Shown here: piece after piece, positions 1-7,088 of the stretch | Layout of the letters: each line of letters opens with the position of its first letter | How positions within the stretch are numbered: the stretch's first letter is position 1 | DNA from: Acidobacteriota bacterium | GTDB taxonomy: Bacteria; Acidobacteriota; Polarisedimenticolia; J045 | DNA: 17,694 bases | Reading direction: 5' to 3' | Assembly: GCA_020350085.1 (NCBI GenBank) | Contig: CP070706.1 | Span: 1,844,614 to 1,862,307, forward strand | Program-made: the position numbers and the translations under genes | The notes under the pieces: generated by a model | Told to the model about the DNA's origin: nothing | The model's database searches: none | What the model saw: only the letters and a program-made list of their open reading frames with translations

Positions 1-443
1 ACGCCGAGGATCGACAGGCTGATCATCCAGATGATCGTCACGTGCATCGGAATCAGCGTTTCGGTGATGATCATGTAGGCTGCCAGGCTGGTGACCAAGG
101 GTGCGGTCATATACCCGGCCGCCGTAGCGATCGATTGCATGCAGTTGTTCTCGAGGATGGTCATCTCCGAGCCGAGCCCCACTCTCGATAGCGTCTTGAA
201 GGCCGCGAACGCGAGAATGACCGAGGTGATGCCAACTCCGAGCGTCCAGCCGGTTTGTATGCCGATGTAGAGGTTCGTCAGCGACAGGACTCCGCCGAGC
301 AGCATCCCCGTCAGTGCCGAACGGATCGTGAGCTGGGGCATATCGCCCTTGAAGATCGTATCGAGCCACCAGCGGTCCTTCTCGGCCGGGCTCATGCTTC
401 GCACTTGCGCTTCTGTGAGCTGCTTGATCGCCACGGGCGTCAC
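1..443 (-). CDS. OPT family oligopeptide transporter, N-terminal part (cut by window edge)
   Basis: Reading the minus strand from a GTG at 443 gives an open frame of 147 codons that runs off the window start. The protein begins MTPVAIKQLTEAQ, followed by a segment with LTIRSALTGMLLGG, SLTNLYIGIQTGW, MTILENNCMQSIATAAGYM and TAPLVTS. These match the conserved N-terminal half of the OPT (oligopeptide/YSL) transporters, which are inner-membrane proteins that carry peptides or metal chelates; full members have about 600-700 residues, so most of this one is missing. A TAG lies directly upstream of the GTG in frame (446-444), so 443 is the furthest possible start. A second GTG at 434 has an AGGTG ribosome site six bases away and may be the real start. 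The gene is divergent from the small envelope protein at 573. The substrate cannot be told from this fragment. Confidence 0.85.
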   Translation of the reverse strand, partial: MTPVAIKQLTEAQVRSMSPAEKDRWWLDTIFKGDMPQLTIRSALTGMLLGGVLSLTNLYIGIQTGWTLGVGITSVILAFAAFKTLSRVGLGSEMTILENNCMQSIATAAGYMTAPLVTSLAAYMIITETLIPMHVTIIWMISLSILG

Positions 444-572
444 CTACCTTTCGGTCGAGATCGCGGCAGCATATAACGAAATGATCACTGGCGTATCTGA
501 TCGAGACGAGCTGCGGCGGAATCGGTTACTCTTGTGTCTCTGACCGTGTTCGGCGGAGCTAGTGGAGGAAGT

Positions 573-1112
573 ATGCTTCGTATGGGTGCGATTGTGTTGA
601 CGTTGATCGGCCTCACGGGGCTGGGCTGCGCCACGAGCTTCAGTCCGGAGATGATCCGCGCCGAGATCGTGCGCCAGCGCGGTGAGGATCCGCTCAGCGT
701 GTTCGAGTTCACTCTCGGACGTTTCACAACGCTGCTTCTGCAAGGCGTCCTCGCGGTCGAGGGCGAGCAGGAGCTTCCGTTCGCGGGACTCCAGGAGCTT
801 CAGCTTGCCGTTTACGAAGCCCCTTCAGATGCCGGACCCGCGCTCGACGTGACTCTCATCCCCGTCCGCGGCTGGGAACGGGTCGTTCAGATTCACGACG
901 CGTCGCGCTCGGGGACGATTCTGGTTCGCTCCGCCGGCGCGGACGTGGCCGATCTCGTCGTGGTCGGCGCCAGCGCGCGGCAGGTCGTCTACGGTCGGCT
1001 CAGCGGTCGGCTGAGCCGCGAGCTGCCGGCAGCCCTCGGGGAGGTTCTGCGCGAAGGCGGCCCGGACGAGGTACGGCGGGTGCTGACGAAACTTACCGAA
1101 GACGAGAGCTGA
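573..1112 (+). CDS. Small putative lipoprotein/envelope protein, DUF4252-like
   Basis: The product has 179 residues. I chose the ATG at 573 because GGAGG (564-568) sits four bases upstream and the protein then begins with a clean export signal: MLRMG, a hydrophobic run, and Cys19 after GLG. The lipobox is imperfect (Gly rather than Leu at -3), so lipid attachment is likely but not certain. The rest has no membrane helix. The middle and C-terminal parts (a WERVVQIHD-like strand, a LVVVGAS strand, then RQVVYGRLSGRLS) follow the pattern of DUF4252 proteins, small periplasmic proteins of unknown function with two similar alpha/beta halves. I see this by eye only. It is divergent from the OPT transporter and convergent with the barrel gene ending at 1125, only 12 bases away. 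The function is not known. Confidence 0.75.
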   Translation: MLRMGAIVLTLIGLTGLGCATSFSPEMIRAEIVRQRGEDPLSVFEFTLGRFTTLLLQGVLAVEGEQELPFAGLQELQLAVYEAPSDAGPALDVTLIPVRGWERVVQIHDASRSGTILVRSAGADVADLVVVGASARQVVYGRLSGRLSRELPAALGEVLREGGPDEVRRVLTKLTEDES

Positions 1113-1124
1113 CCGAACGGTTGC

Positions 1125-2414
1125 TCAGAAGCGATAGATCGCCGAGAGCGATGATGTGTCGACGAGGTCGGACCGGTCGACCGCGATATCGAGCTGAAAC
1201 GATCGCCACGCCAGCCCGAGGCCTGCCGCGACGTGGACCTCGTCGTCACCCGGCTGAAAGAACGCTTGAAAGACCGCCCCACCCCCGTCCGCGCGAAAGC
1301 GGTGGTCCGGATCGAGCCAGCTACCGAGACGAAGTGCAATGACGGGATCGGGGCGCAGGAACACGTACTCGAATCCGACATGCAGCTCGTCGGCATCGTC
1401 GACCACGGGGAGATCGTCAAACTGTTCCGGATCCAGACTCTCGACGATCGTCGAGTACTCGACGTGAGTCCACTCGAGGCTGACGGTCAGGCTCTCTGAC
1501 TGAAACACGGCGCCGACGCCGTAGACATCGGGGAACGCGATGGGTGTTCCGGAGATGCTCTCGAGCAGTGTTCCCGCGGGTGTTTCGGGCTCGAGCAGAG
1601 CTCCAGCGTAAACGGAGGCGTTCCCTTTGAATGCGGGGCCCTGTCTGCACGCACCGCCGATCCTCCAGTGACTAGAGATCTGCCACAAGAAGCCCGCTGT
1701 CAGGCCCCAGTCCGAGTCGTCGAATTCGACGACCGTTTGGGAAAGCTGGTTTTGGGGCCGATAAACAGGCTCATCGAAGAAACCGTCTGGAAAGTAGTTG
1801 CCGGTGGTGAACAGAAGCGCTCCCTCCATGTACGACAGCCCGACACCCGCACTGAACCGATCTGACACTCGGTAGGTCGTCGAAAAACCGCTCGTTTCGA
1901 GGTCGAGACTGGTCATCACCCGTTGGTCGAACTCCCGGAAAGTACCGTCCGGCACTGCCTCGAAGAATCCTCCGGTCAAGATGTCGGATTGAAACTTCGC
2001 CAATTGGTGTGGGTAGACGGCAATTGTCCATTTGCCGAGTGGTTGGACGAACGAAACGAAGGATATGCCGGTGGTGGCCTCAGAGGACACGCCGAACCGC
2101 AACGCGGTCGTGGTGTCGATTCCGAACTCCGTCGGCTCTCCGGAGACTCTACCCCCCGCCGTGTAGGGCGTGTCGTAGCTCCACCGTCGCAGCTCGAGCG
2201 ATACCTCGGGCCGCACGAGTTGCTGGAGGCCCGCCGGATTAGCGAACGCGGCGGTCGCGTCGTCTGCGAGCGCGACGAAGGCACCGCCGAATCCCATCGA
2301 CCGAGCCCCCGGATTCGAGAAGCTGAACTCGAGGCTGGGCGGGCCCTGGGCGATTCCGTGCGGGCAAGAGACGAGCGCCAGGACGAGTGCCATGCCAAAG
2401 AGCCGAAACCGCAT
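1125..2414 (-). CDS. FadL/OmpP1-like outer-membrane beta-barrel protein (copy 1)
   Basis: This 429-residue protein has a Sec signal peptide (MRFRLFGMALVLALVS, likely cut after IAQ) and then the family signature NPGARSMGFGGAFVALADD and ATAAFANPAGL. These are typical of the OmpP1/FadL/TodX superfamily (also PorV-like), outer-membrane barrels that take up hydrophobic compounds or act in secretion. Alternating hydrophobic strands follow, and the chain ends in Phe (AIYRF), the usual signal for barrel insertion. The ATG at 2414 overlaps the stop of the upstream kinase gene by one base (TGATG), and GGAGAGG at 2425-2419 serves as ribosome site, so translation is probably coupled. It is about as long as the divergent paralogue at 7089-8429 and clearly homologous along its whole length. 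The ligand is unknown. It is last in the operon and convergent with the gene ending at 1112. Confidence 0.88.
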   Translation of the reverse strand: MRFRLFGMALVLALVSCPHGIAQGPPSLEFSFSNPGARSMGFGGAFVALADDATAAFANPAGLQQLVRPEVSLELRRWSYDTPYTAGGRVSGEPTEFGIDTTTALRFGVSSEATTGISFVSFVQPLGKWTIAVYPHQLAKFQSDILTGGFFEAVPDGTFREFDQRVMTSLDLETSGFSTTYRVSDRFSAGVGLSYMEGALLFTTGNYFPDGFFDEPVYRPQNQLSQTVVEFDDSDWGLTAGFLWQISSHWRIGGACRQGPAFKGNASVYAGALLEPETPAGTLLESISGTPIAFPDVYGVGAVFQSESLTVSLEWTHVEYSTIVESLDPEQFDDLPVVDDADELHVGFEYVFLRPDPVIALRLGSWLDPDHRFRADGGGAVFQAFFQPGDDEVHVAAGLGLAWRSFQLDIAVDRSDLVDTSSLSAIYRF

Positions 2415-4366
2415 CAGGCCTCTCCGCTCGGCTTTGCGTGGATCCTTTCCAGAGCCTCACGGACTTCTCGCGCGCTCGCAAAACGCTCTTTCGGGTCTTT
2501 CTCGAGACAGCGCAGAATCACCGCCGTCAGCTCTCGGGAGACACGAGGATTCAGCTTTCGCGGATTCGGCGGCATCGAGCTGCGGTGCTTTTCGAGCACT
2601 TCGGCGCTGGTCTCGCCACCGAAAGGTTTGCGTCCCGTGGCCATCTCGAACATCACCACACCCAGTGCATAGATGTCGGATCGCTCATCGACCACATCCA
2701 ATTGAGCCTGCTCGGGCGACGCGTAGAACGGCGTTCCCAGAAACACGTGACCTTGTGTCAAGCCCGGTTGTCCGAGCAGCCGTGCGAGGCCGAAATCCGA
2801 CAGATACGGCTCGTCCTCGCGATCGAGCAGGATGTTCTGCGGCTTGACGTCGCGGTGCAGAATGTCGCGTGCGTGAGCCGCCTCCATCGCCGCGGCGATC
2901 TTCGTCCCGATCGACAGCACGGTCTCAGCCGGTAAAGCGCCTTCTGTCGACAGCTTGTTCGCCAGGGTGCGACCATCGACCCATGGCATGGTCAAGAACA
3001 TCTGTCCTTGTGACTCACCGACATCGTACGCGCGGAGTATGTTCGGATGTCCGATGTCTCGGGACAGCAGTATCTCCTGTCGGAATCGCTCCAACGCCTC
3101 TGACTGAGCCGCGAACTCTTGCTTGAGTATTTTGACGGCAACCGTGGTGTTCAACAGCCTATCGTGCGCTCTGTAGACGACTCCCATCGCGCCGGCTCCG
3201 ATCAGCTCGAGCAAATCATAGCGACCACTGATCACGCCAAGGTCTTGCCTCGTCGCCGTAGCTGCAGACGCATCCGCCGGTGATCGCGCCGGTCCTGCCG
3301 TCTCCGCCACTTCGGACAGCTCTTGGACCTCTGGAAGCTGCTCCAGCCAGCGCCGGAAGAAGTAGTTCGCAAGCACGAAGCGACGATCGTGATCTCGACG
3401 GATGTACCCGAGGCTTTCAAGACGGTGCAAGTGCCCTGTGATCGCCGCGCTGTCGAGTGCCAGGTGGCGTTGGATCGACGCGCTATCTGACGCCGCCCTT
3501 TCGCGAATGATTCTCACGATGTTCCGCTCGACGCCCGATAACATCTCGAAATCGACGGAGAAGAAATAACTGACCATTCTGTCCGTCGCGACGTGCTCGA
3601 CCGCCTCGTCGATGTCCTGCAGCTCCAGATATCGCTTGCACAGCAGCTGCAACAAGTACGGGTGGCTGTCGCACCGGCTTTGAATCGTCTCGACGATCTG
3701 CTCGTCGAAAGGCGTCGTCAGCCGATTGTGGCTCTGTGTTTGACGAATCAGAGCCCGCGCCTCGTCATCCGTGAGATTGCGGATGTAGAGAGGCGGCGTG
3801 AAACCATGCAGGAACGGGGACGTATCGACGCGCTGATCGGCAAGTTCCCACAACCTGATGCTCGACGCGAGCACCGAGCGGATGTCGTCCGAGGACTGTA
3901 AAGCGCGCCGGAGCTTCCGCAACAGCGCCGGCTCCATGCGATGCAGCCCAATCAGCTCCTCCACTTCATCGCAAAGAAGCAGCAGGCGCATTTTTCGAGA
4001 GCGCAGTTTTCGTCTCAGACGTCCCAGAGATGCAAAAAGATCCGCTGCCTCCACGTCGGCGATCGAGAGTTCTGCTTCGCTCAGGCCGTCCTCTGCGTCG
4101 AGCAGTGCGTCGCCGAAGCTCAGGTGAAGCTCCCGCTCGGTGACAGCGCCCTGCAAGTCCCAGAACAGCGGTAAGTACACTCGCTTTTCCGAGGCGTTCG
4201 TCAGGTGCTCGAGCTGCTTGAGCAGAGACGTCTTTCCGATCCGGCGCGTACCCAGCAGCCACAGGCTGTTGCGCGGCCCGTCGAGAATCTCCTCGATCAG
4301 CTCGCTGCGGCCATAGAACTTCTCGCCGCGTACCCACTGACCGACGACGAACGGGATCGGTGGCAT
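2414..4366 (-). CDS. STAND/AAA-like ATPase fused to Hanks-type Ser/Thr protein kinase
   Basis: The product has 650 residues and no signal or membrane helix, so it should be cytoplasmic. Residues 1-270 form a P-loop NTPase: an FYGR motif (17-20), Walker A GTRRIGKT (39-46), Walker B LLLLCDE (128-134) and a late HPYLLQLLCK helix (235-244). Residues about 275-342 look like a winged helix. A short Ala/Pro-rich linker leads to a complete kinase domain (382-645): glycine loop GAGAMG (390-395), Lys412 in AVK, HRD (504-506), Asn511, DFG (524-526) and SPEQ (550-553). All catalytic residues are present. Bacterial Hanks kinases usually carry the kinase first and the sensor after it; here the NTPase comes first. 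I chose ATG 4366, five bases past the upstream stop. A start at 4465 would overlap that gene by about 95 bases and adds an Arg-rich, unrelated leader. It lies between its membrane ATPase partner and the barrel gene. Confidence 0.93.
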   Translation of the reverse strand: MPPIPFVVGQWVRGEKFYGRSELIEEILDGPRNSLWLLGTRRIGKTSLLKQLEHLTNASEKRVYLPLFWDLQGAVTERELHLSFGDALLDAEDGLSEAELSIADVEAADLFASLGRLRRKLRSRKMRLLLLCDEVEELIGLHRMEPALLRKLRRALQSSDDIRSVLASSIRLWELADQRVDTSPFLHGFTPPLYIRNLTDDEARALIRQTQSHNRLTTPFDEQIVETIQSRCDSHPYLLQLLCKRYLELQDIDEAVEHVATDRMVSYFFSVDFEMLSGVERNIVRIIRERAASDSASIQRHLALDSAAITGHLHRLESLGYIRRDHDRRFVLANYFFRRWLEQLPEVQELSEVAETAGPARSPADASAATATRQDLGVISGRYDLLELIGAGAMGVVYRAHDRLLNTTVAVKILKQEFAAQSEALERFRQEILLSRDIGHPNILRAYDVGESQGQMFLTMPWVDGRTLANKLSTEGALPAETVLSIGTKIAAAMEAAHARDILHRDVKPQNILLDREDEPYLSDFGLARLLGQPGLTQGHVFLGTPFYASPEQAQLDVVDERSDIYALGVVMFEMATGRKPFGGETSAEVLEKHRSSMPPNPRKLNPRVSRELTAVILRCLEKDPKERFASAREVREALERIHAKPSGEA

Positions 4367-4371
4367 GGTGT

Positions 4372-6846
4372 TCAGGCCCGCTCGAGCTGCGTGAGCTCTT
4401 CGATATCGTCGACAGTGATCTTCCGACGATTGCTCTGGTGCAGACGATCGACGAGCGCCAGGCACAGCTTCTGAATCAGATAGGGCCGGCAGCCAGTCAA
4501 GGACACGATTCGATCAACCACCGCCTGGTCGAGCGCGAACACTTCAGCGATCGGCCGGCGGATCAAGCTTTCGGCCTCGCTTCGGGTCAGCGGTTCAACC
4601 TCGACCTCCTCGAAGAAGTTGTACCAAGGACTTCCCTCGCTCTCCCAGTGTTTCTTGATACCGACACCGGCCACCACCGCCACGAGCTGATCAGCGAAGC
4701 TCTTCATGAACAGACTTCGGAGCTTCTGGTTGATGCGCGGATCGTACTCGTTGAGCGCGTCGACCTCGTCGATCAGTAACACCAGCTTGATCCTTTTGCA
4801 GCTTCGTGCTTGGAGGATTCTCAACGCCGCCCTGAGGTCCCTCACGAAGTCGCGATAGCTGTAGTCCTCGCCACTTTCCAGCGACGGATGCGGACTGAAG
4901 TCCTCCAGTTGTGGCGCGAGGGTCTCGAACACGTCCTCGGCAACGGTGGCGAAGAACCTCTCTTGAGGCGTGCCCTGAAGATCGATATAGACCGAATAGA
5001 ATTCATAGTCCGGGTCTTCGAGCGCGTCGAGCCGCCGCTTGATGTGATGCAACAGTGATGTCTTGCCGATGCGGCGCTCGCCGAAAAGAAGCAAGCTGTT
5101 GTTGTGGACCGTCTGCAGGATGCGGTCGATCAGATGCTCTCGACCGAAGAACAGATCCTCGTCGAGCACGGGGGCGCCTGCCACGTACGGATTGAAACGT
5201 CGGGTGCGCAGTAGTCGACGCCGATAAGCGCGTCGTCCGTACGCCGCACCGGCCACTGTAATGAGAAGCAGACCACTCGTTGCGTAGAGCCACGGTGAGC
5301 GGTGGAGCGGCCGCACGTAGAGCACGGCGTACTCGCTGCTCGACATCAGGCCCTTCTGATCCTTCGCAATGACTCGGAACACCGACAATCCCAGCGGCAG
5401 CTTTTGATCGATGCTGAACTCGTTGATGGTGTTCTCGCCGATCAGTTGGCTGCGAACACTCGCGTCGACCTCGTTGAAGGTGGCGTCGGCACGTTCACCG
5501 CTATCAGTGGTCGTTATCGACGCGAGCTCGATGCGCAGCGCGATCGGAGAATCATCGAAGATGGTCCCTGTCAGCCTGAACGGAGCGGCAGCTATCTTCT
5601 GCACGGGCAGGCCGTCCTGGAGCCGATCTGCGCGAAAATCGGCAAACCGGATCGCGGGCGGGAAATTTCGCACGGGGCCGGTGCCGAGCAGCTTGCGATT
5701 CAACTCGCGGTAAGCCGTCGTGATCGAGCTGCGTGCCGTGCCGTTCTCGGGATCGAGCGCCAACAGGCGATGAGCGGTCGAGAGGGCATGGTCGAACTCG
5801 CTCGCCTCGAGATGAGAACCGAGCTCGGCGAGGAGACCTTGAATCGTCCTGTGCCTGGCGAGCTCTCGCTCGAGAGTCTCCTGCATCCCGAGCAGCTGTT
5901 TTTGCAGCTCGAGAGCTTCGCTGTTTCGCGGATCGACCGCGAGAACGCTCTGAAGCCGCTCCAGGGCCCGTTCTGGCTCGCCCGAGCCGGCCAGTGTGGC
6001 AGCATCTTCCAGACCGTCCGCAATCAGAGCAGAGCGCTTTTCGGCGTCACGGATGGAATCGAGCTGTGCGCGTAGCTTGCTTTGCGCTTTATCGAACAGT
6101 GCGCGCACCTTGGGCGAGTCTGCGAGTGATAGGGCGCGGCTGAAGCGGGTCGATGCTTCTTCGAACCGGCCGTCGCTCAGCAGTGTCTTGCCCTCGGCAA
6201 CGAGAGCCGCGGCGCGTTGTTCGAGATCTTTTTCTTTCTGTCGCGCTGCGGACCGCTTTTTCAGGTGCTCCAACAGGGTCAGCGCACGTTCGTCATCCGG
6301 GGAGACGGCCAGCGCTTCTGCAGCGGCCCGCATGGCGAGTTCGAGGTCACCCCGTCGCTCGGCCTTCTCTGCCTCGGCGAGCTGGCGGTCGACGATCTTC
6401 TCGATGTGAAGCCGTTCTTCGGCGAGGCGCTGCTGCTGGGCCTCGTCAATCAACTGCCGTAACCGCTTCAGCTCGCCATGATCGGCCTTCGAGTCTCGGA
6501 TCGCGCCGAGGCGTTCCTCGGTCTCGAGCGCTTGCAGTGCTACTTCGAGCTGGCCGAGGTGGAAGTAGGCAGCACCCAATTTCAAGTAAGGAAAGTAGGT
6601 CGTGAAGTTCATGCCGTACGTACGGGCACGAGCGCTGGAGTCACCTCTCTTCTCGAGTGCACGATTCAGATGCTCGAGCGCCTCTTCCCAGCGCTTGGCT
6701 CTGAGGGCTTGCTCCGCTCGCTCGTAATGCTCGTACCAGAAGTCAGCGAGCGCCGGATGAGCGAGGCTGATGACCCCGGCGAGGAGGACAAGTCGGAGCC
6801 GGGCTCTGCAGCCCCTCGGGTACAGTCTCTCGCGAGTCCTGCTCAT
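4372..6846 (-). CDS. Membrane-anchored TPR/Ig-like protein with cytoplasmic STAND/AAA-like ATPase
   Basis: The product has 824 residues from ATG 6846. It opens with a basic region and a hydrophobic segment ending ALA at 32-34, then DFWYEHY; this is a signal peptide or anchor. TPR-like helices (about 35-115), a charged coiled-coil stretch (about 120-170) and further TPR-like repeats reach about 385. Residues 396-510 look like an Ig-like beta domain (LTGTIFDD, SVFRVIAKDQKG). One membrane helix (519-537) is followed by an Arg-rich stop-transfer segment, so the TPR and Ig parts should be periplasmic and the rest cytoplasmic. The C-terminal ATPase has FFGR (566-569), Walker A GERRIGKT (589-596), Walker B LVLLIDE (688-694) and a CRPYLIQKLC helix. 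It is homologous to the NTPase half of the next gene. The open frame continues upstream to 7074, but that extension lacks a sensible signal. The ribosome site at 6846 is weak. I do not know a named family with this exact layout. Confidence 0.9.
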   Translation of the reverse strand: MSRTRERLYPRGCRARLRLVLLAGVISLAHPALADFWYEHYERAEQALRAKRWEEALEHLNRALEKRGDSSARARTYGMNFTTYFPYLKLGAAYFHLGQLEVALQALETEERLGAIRDSKADHGELKRLRQLIDEAQQQRLAEERLHIEKIVDRQLAEAEKAERRGDLELAMRAAAEALAVSPDDERALTLLEHLKKRSAARQKEKDLEQRAAALVAEGKTLLSDGRFEEASTRFSRALSLADSPKVRALFDKAQSKLRAQLDSIRDAEKRSALIADGLEDAATLAGSGEPERALERLQSVLAVDPRNSEALELQKQLLGMQETLERELARHRTIQGLLAELGSHLEASEFDHALSTAHRLLALDPENGTARSSITTAYRELNRKLLGTGPVRNFPPAIRFADFRADRLQDGLPVQKIAAAPFRLTGTIFDDSPIALRIELASITTTDSGERADATFNEVDASVRSQLIGENTINEFSIDQKLPLGLSVFRVIAKDQKGLMSSSEYAVLYVRPLHRSPWLYATSGLLLITVAGAAYGRRAYRRRLLRTRRFNPYVAGAPVLDEDLFFGREHLIDRILQTVHNNSLLLFGERRIGKTSLLHHIKRRLDALEDPDYEFYSVYIDLQGTPQERFFATVAEDVFETLAPQLEDFSPHPSLESGEDYSYRDFVRDLRAALRILQARSCKRIKLVLLIDEVDALNEYDPRINQKLRSLFMKSFADQLVAVVAGVGIKKHWESEGSPWYNFFEEVEVEPLTRSEAESLIRRPIAEVFALDQAVVDRIVSLTGCRPYLIQKLCLALVDRLHQSNRRKITVDDIEELTQLERA

Positions 6847-7088
6847 CACAATGGGCCATACGCGACGGCACAGAAAAGGCTGGCCGAGAGGAAGATGATA
6901 ACAGTCGCCCTCACGATTAGATCGCCACGCGAACGGAGTGGGCAGCCCGCGGCTCGTTGGTGCTGCGAGCCGACCAGCCGCGACCGGATCGACGCTCAGC
7001 TGATCACGACCCGGTGCATCGAGTCTTTGTAGGGGTTCAAGATGGGCTTTTCTGGTTTGTCCTCGATTCAACATCCGAGCTGGTGCCG
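6847..7088. other. Divergent intergenic region between the ATPase operon and the second barrel gene
   Basis: These 242 bases separate the start codons of the minus-strand ATPase/kinase/barrel operon and the plus-strand barrel paralogue, so promoters for both directions should lie here. I found no near-consensus -35/-10 pair on either strand and no clear inverted repeat. Both start codons have weak ribosome sites. Open frames from both neighbours extend into the region, but their extra residues are Arg/Pro-rich and unlike protein. Control may use a sigma factor or activator whose sites I cannot recognise. Confidence 0.5.

Noticed and set aside
1105..1140. Shared terminator between the convergent genes ending at 1112 and 1125
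   Set aside because: No stem followed by a T run is visible on either strand.
1923..2672. 249-codon open frame on the plus strand
   Set aside because: It is antisense to the barrel and kinase genes and spans their junction; no protein-like pattern.
5302..6075. 257-codon open frame on the plus strand
   Set aside because: It is antisense to the TPR/ATPase gene, has no recognisable domain and no ribosome site, and comes from GC-rich codon bias in the real gene.
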